From assembly GCA_027311065.1 (NCBI GenBank), contig DAICZP010000089.1, forward strand, positions 1-38,551: a DNA stretch of 38,551 nucleotides, given 5' to 3'. Numbering within the stretch: position 1 is the stretch's first letter; each line of letters starts with the position of its first letter. Under the pieces are notes generated by a model. It was not told the DNA's origin, did no database searches, and saw only the letters and a list, made by a program, of their open reading frames with translations. The position numbers were made by a program, and so were the translations under genes. Positions 37,101 through 38,551 of this stretch are shown piece after piece. The stretch comes from Thiomonas sp. GTDB taxonomy: Bacteria; Pseudomonadota; Gammaproteobacteria; Burkholderiales; Burkholderiaceae_C.

Positions 37101-37267
37101 GCGGGACGGTCGCCAGCATCGGCACTGACCATGACGCGGGGAAAGTCCACGTTCGGGAACAGGCCCACCGGAAGTTTGAACGCGGCAAGAATACCGCCCG
37201 CCGAAAGCAGGGTGAGCAACAGCAAGACCGAGCGTCGGTGCTGCTGCAGCCAGTTGGATACGGTCAT
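34151..37267 (-). CDS. RND efflux pump inner-membrane transporter
   Basis: A 1038-residue protein with the twofold RND layout: first helix at about 13-30, large periplasmic porter loop, helices 2-6, a second helix (near 535) and porter loop, then helices 8-12. The proton-relay pair Asp397-Asp398 in AVGLVIDDAIVMSEHIVRR is of the drug-pump (HAE-1) type; heavy-metal pumps usually have a different acidic pattern. The N terminus PVGLFPNVDFPRVMVSADAG resembles a broad group of AcrB-like pumps of environmental bacteria. The substrate cannot be read from sequence. It lies 28 bases after the membrane fusion protein gene and 3 bases before the response regulator gene. Confidence 0.93.
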   Translation of the reverse strand: MTVSNWLQQHRRSVLLLLTLLSAGGILAAFKLPVGLFPNVDFPRVMVSADAGDRPAGQMMLQVTQPLEEAVRRVPGVVDVRSTTSRGSADISVNFHWGTDMQLAAVEVNEAVNQEIPRLPAGTVVSSKRMDPTVDPIIAYSLTSDTVSPTSLYDLAQFQLRPLLSAIDGVGRVQVQGGAQDEFHVVADPARLQADGLSMQDLRNVLAANNGVRALGRLEDRYQLLLALADARLHDTRQIGDLVLRASPFGIIRVRDVATVTRSVVPQWISVTADGHDAVLLSIYQQPGGNSVQIAAAVRQSLASYKLPAGVHLAKWYDQSELVVSSASSVRDAILIGVVLAGLVLWIFLRSIKITLIAMITVPAVLAAAVVLLWALGMSFNIMTLGGMAAAVGLVIDDAIVMSEHIVRRMGERFGTASDAGAATDATRHAGVLHAAMEFFRPLAGSSASTVIIFIPLAFLSGVTGAFFKALALTMGAALVISFFVAWLAVPLLADKFVTAADARREHAREHGPWLGAVHGAYAQVLRRLLRQPLLALVALALLLGAGWIAHARVGSGFMPHMDEGGFVLDYRTPPGTSLTETNRLLMQIGAILRKTPEVSNWSRRTGAQLGGGITEANEGDFFVRLKPMPRRSIDTVMEDVRRRIETQVPGIDIEMAQLMEDLIGDLTAVPQPVEIKIYDDDPARLANLAAKTAHAIAAIPGIVDVNNGIVLAGDALDIRLDPIRMALQGVDATLVQRQLATLIGGSVATEIEQGPKMIGVRVWDAPAMRTTPQDVAALPLRAPDGHIFALKDIAHVDVLTGQAQIKRDNLKRMVAVTARISGRDLGSTIAAVKHAIGAPGFFPIGVHVALGGLYRQQQIAFRGLAQVLVAAVLLVFLLLVFLYERFKVAAVILLMPLCAMPAVYIGLWASGIELNISAMMGMTMIVGIVTEVAIFYFSELQDLARQNPRAPLSDLLVQAGINRMRPIAMTTIAAILTLAPLALNLGQGAAMQQPLAVAIIAGLAVQLPLVLLLMPVLFQLFNGSLVDAAPAEEPMRS

Positions 37268-37295
37268 GGTCGTGCCTTTGCCGCGATGCTGTGGC

Positions 37296-38366
37296 TCATC
37301 GTCCGGCCTCCAGGGTCATGCCGTCATCGAGTTCGGCATTACCCAGCACGACCAGGGGGAGCGTGGGGGCGAGCGGACCCGAAATACCGCTGCGTCTTGC
37401 GGTATCGATGGCGAGCGTCACATGCACGCGCCTGGCTTTGCCGTGGTCGTCCTGGAACACATAGGCCTGTCCGCTTTCATCAAGCAACACGGCTTGCCGC
37501 GGAACGACCCAGCCTGACCAGGGCGCGAGTGCGAAACTGGCCTCAACCGGTGTGCCTTGCAGCCATGTCGCGGCCTGGGCGTCGAGCCCCAGTACCACGT
37601 CGACCAGATGGCTTTGCGGATCGATCAACCCGGCGACTGCGCGCACGGTGGCGTGGGCGCGTGCGCCGGCACCGAACACCTGGCGCAGCATGGCGGTCTG
37701 CCCGGCATGCAATGCCTGCGCCAGTTCGGGCGGGACGCCGACGACCGCTTCGGTACGCGCTGTCGGGGCCACGACCATCGCCGCAGCGCCTGCCGCCAGA
37801 CGCGCGCCTGTGCGGGTATTCAGCGTGGTGACCACGCCATCGAACGGGGCCGCGCGCGTCGTGGTGCCGGGGCCGAGTCCCTGGATGCCGGCGGCCGTCA
37901 GTTGCGCCTTTGCGTCGGCGAGTGCCCTGGCTGCAGCGTCGACCTGGGAGCGGGTCGCGAGCTGGCGCGCCTGAAGTTGGCGTATCCGGGCCAGGTCGGC
38001 CGCGGCGAAGCGCACGGCGGTGCGTGCCTGCGCAAGCGCCAGCGCGGTAGCGGGAGCGGCGCGCACGGCCATGAGCGGAGCGCCGCGCCGCACATGTTCG
38101 CCGGCGCGCACAAAAATCCGATCGACGTCGACACTTTGTGCGAAATTGATCATCAGGCTCTGGCCGGTGCCGGCACGGATGCTGCCCCAAGCGCGGGCGG
38201 TTTCATGCAGTGTCGCGCGCTGCAGCGGCGCGATACGCACCTGCGCCGTCGGCCCAACGTCGGCCGCCGAGGCGGGGTTGAACACAGTGAAAGCGAGTGC
38301 AATGGCAGCGGCGCGGCGCGCGCGCCCCTGGGAGAGCCAGCGTGTGCGAGGGGTGCGATCCGTCAT
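37296..38366 (-). CDS. RND efflux membrane fusion protein (HlyD/AcrA-like)
   Basis: A 356-residue periplasmic adaptor. A signal peptide lies at about 14-35 (ending NPASAAD). A lipoyl-like half domain (RIFVRAGEHVRRGAPLMAV), an alpha-helical hairpin (LALAQARTAVRFAAADLARIRQL and the partner RALADAKAQL) and then the second lipoyl half (TTRAAPFDGVVTTLN) and beta-barrel parts follow. The hairpin is short. The protein links the pump to the outer-membrane channel. It sits 21 bases behind the truncated outer-membrane factor gene. Confidence 0.9.
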   Translation of the reverse strand: MTDRTPRTRWLSQGRARRAAAIALAFTVFNPASAADVGPTAQVRIAPLQRATLHETARAWGSIRAGTGQSLMINFAQSVDVDRIFVRAGEHVRRGAPLMAVRAAPATALALAQARTAVRFAAADLARIRQLQARQLATRSQVDAAARALADAKAQLTAAGIQGLGPGTTTRAAPFDGVVTTLNTRTGARLAAGAAAMVVAPTARTEAVVGVPPELAQALHAGQTAMLRQVFGAGARAHATVRAVAGLIDPQSHLVDVVLGLDAQAATWLQGTPVEASFALAPWSGWVVPRQAVLLDESGQAYVFQDDHGKARRVHVTLAIDTARRSGISGPLAPTLPLVVLGNAELDDGMTLEAGR

Positions 38367-38387
38367 CTCTTGGGGTCGTTGCGTGGT

Positions 38388-38551
38388 TCAGGGGGTGGAG
38401 GCGAACACGCCACGCCCCGTCAGGAGCTGCAGCGCAACCGCCTGTTCAGCGATTTGCTCGGCATTCGATTGCTGGGCGAGCTGGGCATCCAGCAGCGCCA
38501 TGCGCTGCGCCTGCGCCTGCGGCAGGGTGATGTCACCGTCGGGGGGGGGGG
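38388..38551 (-). CDS. Outer-membrane efflux channel, C-terminal fragment (TolC/NodT type)
   Basis: The leftward frame entering from the window's right edge ends at a TGA (38390-38388) and codes for about 53 residues: GDITLPQAQAQRMALLDAQL, then QQSNAEQIAEQAVALQLLTG near the end. The two helical stretches and the 'AVAL-LLTG' ending match the last helix pair of TolC-like channels, and the position before the fusion protein and pump is the classic one. The first four codons come from a run of 11 G at 38541-38551, which would give prolines in place of the usual Tyr/Arg before GDIT, so the outermost bases may be artefactual. Confidence 0.75.
   Translation of the reverse strand, partial: PPPDGDITLPQAQAQRMALLDAQLAQQSNAEQIAEQAVALQLLTGRGVFASTP

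Overview
The window (38.5 kb, GC-rich, densely packed) looks like chromosomal DNA of a betaproteobacterium, most likely of the order Burkholderiales. The best evidence is the block rodA-mrdA-mreDCB facing gatCAB and followed by an exodeoxyribonuclease III gene, an order I remember as typical of that group; protein-level resemblance supports it. No rRNA, tRNA, CRISPR array, insertion sequence or phage gene was seen. No gap between genes exceeds 300 bases; the longest are about 120 to 200 bases and are described where they hold something. The sequence ends in a run of 11 G inside a gene, which suggests the window is a contig end.

Left part (1-6.7 kb): the 3' end of a TPR-like gene, then a rightward cluster of a small exported protein of unknown function, a LapG-type periplasmic cysteine protease and a LapD-type inner-membrane c-di-GMP receptor with degenerate GGDEF and EAL motifs. 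Facing it are queA (queuosine synthesis) and, 5 bases upstream of queA, a gene for an exported von Willebrand A / OmpA hybrid protein with an altered metal-binding motif.

Middle left (6.8-17.4 kb), all leftward: a polyamine unit (puuA-like glutamine synthetase family gene, then potF, potG, potH, potI) and a branched-chain amino-acid-type ABC importer (Tat-exported binding protein, LivH, LivM, LivG, LivF). The binding-protein gene has a near-consensus sigma-70 promoter followed by two perfect inverted repeats; two hairpins separate it from the permease genes. Both units import nitrogen compounds.

Middle (17.5-28.6 kb): two exported sulfur-relay-type proteins (a two-domain rhodanese and a DsrE-like protein), the cell-shape operon mreB-mreC-mreD-mrdA-rodA (leftward), and the divergent gatC-gatA-gatB amidotransferase operon.

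Right part (28.6-38.5 kb): an exported DUF4124-like coiled-coil protein, exodeoxyribonuclease III, and a leftward cluster of outer-membrane factor (partial), membrane fusion protein, RND pump, response regulator, sensor kinase, exported beta-propeller and PaiB-like FMN-binding protein. The cluster reads as a tripartite efflux pump carrying its own two-component system.

Nothing here is clearly a new system. The most open questions are the unknown protein beside LapG/LapD, the vWA/OmpA hybrid, the exported rhodanese/DsrE pair with an inverted repeat over its putative promoter, and the leader repeats of the ABC importer. All functions are inferred from sequence reading and remembered family features, not from searches.
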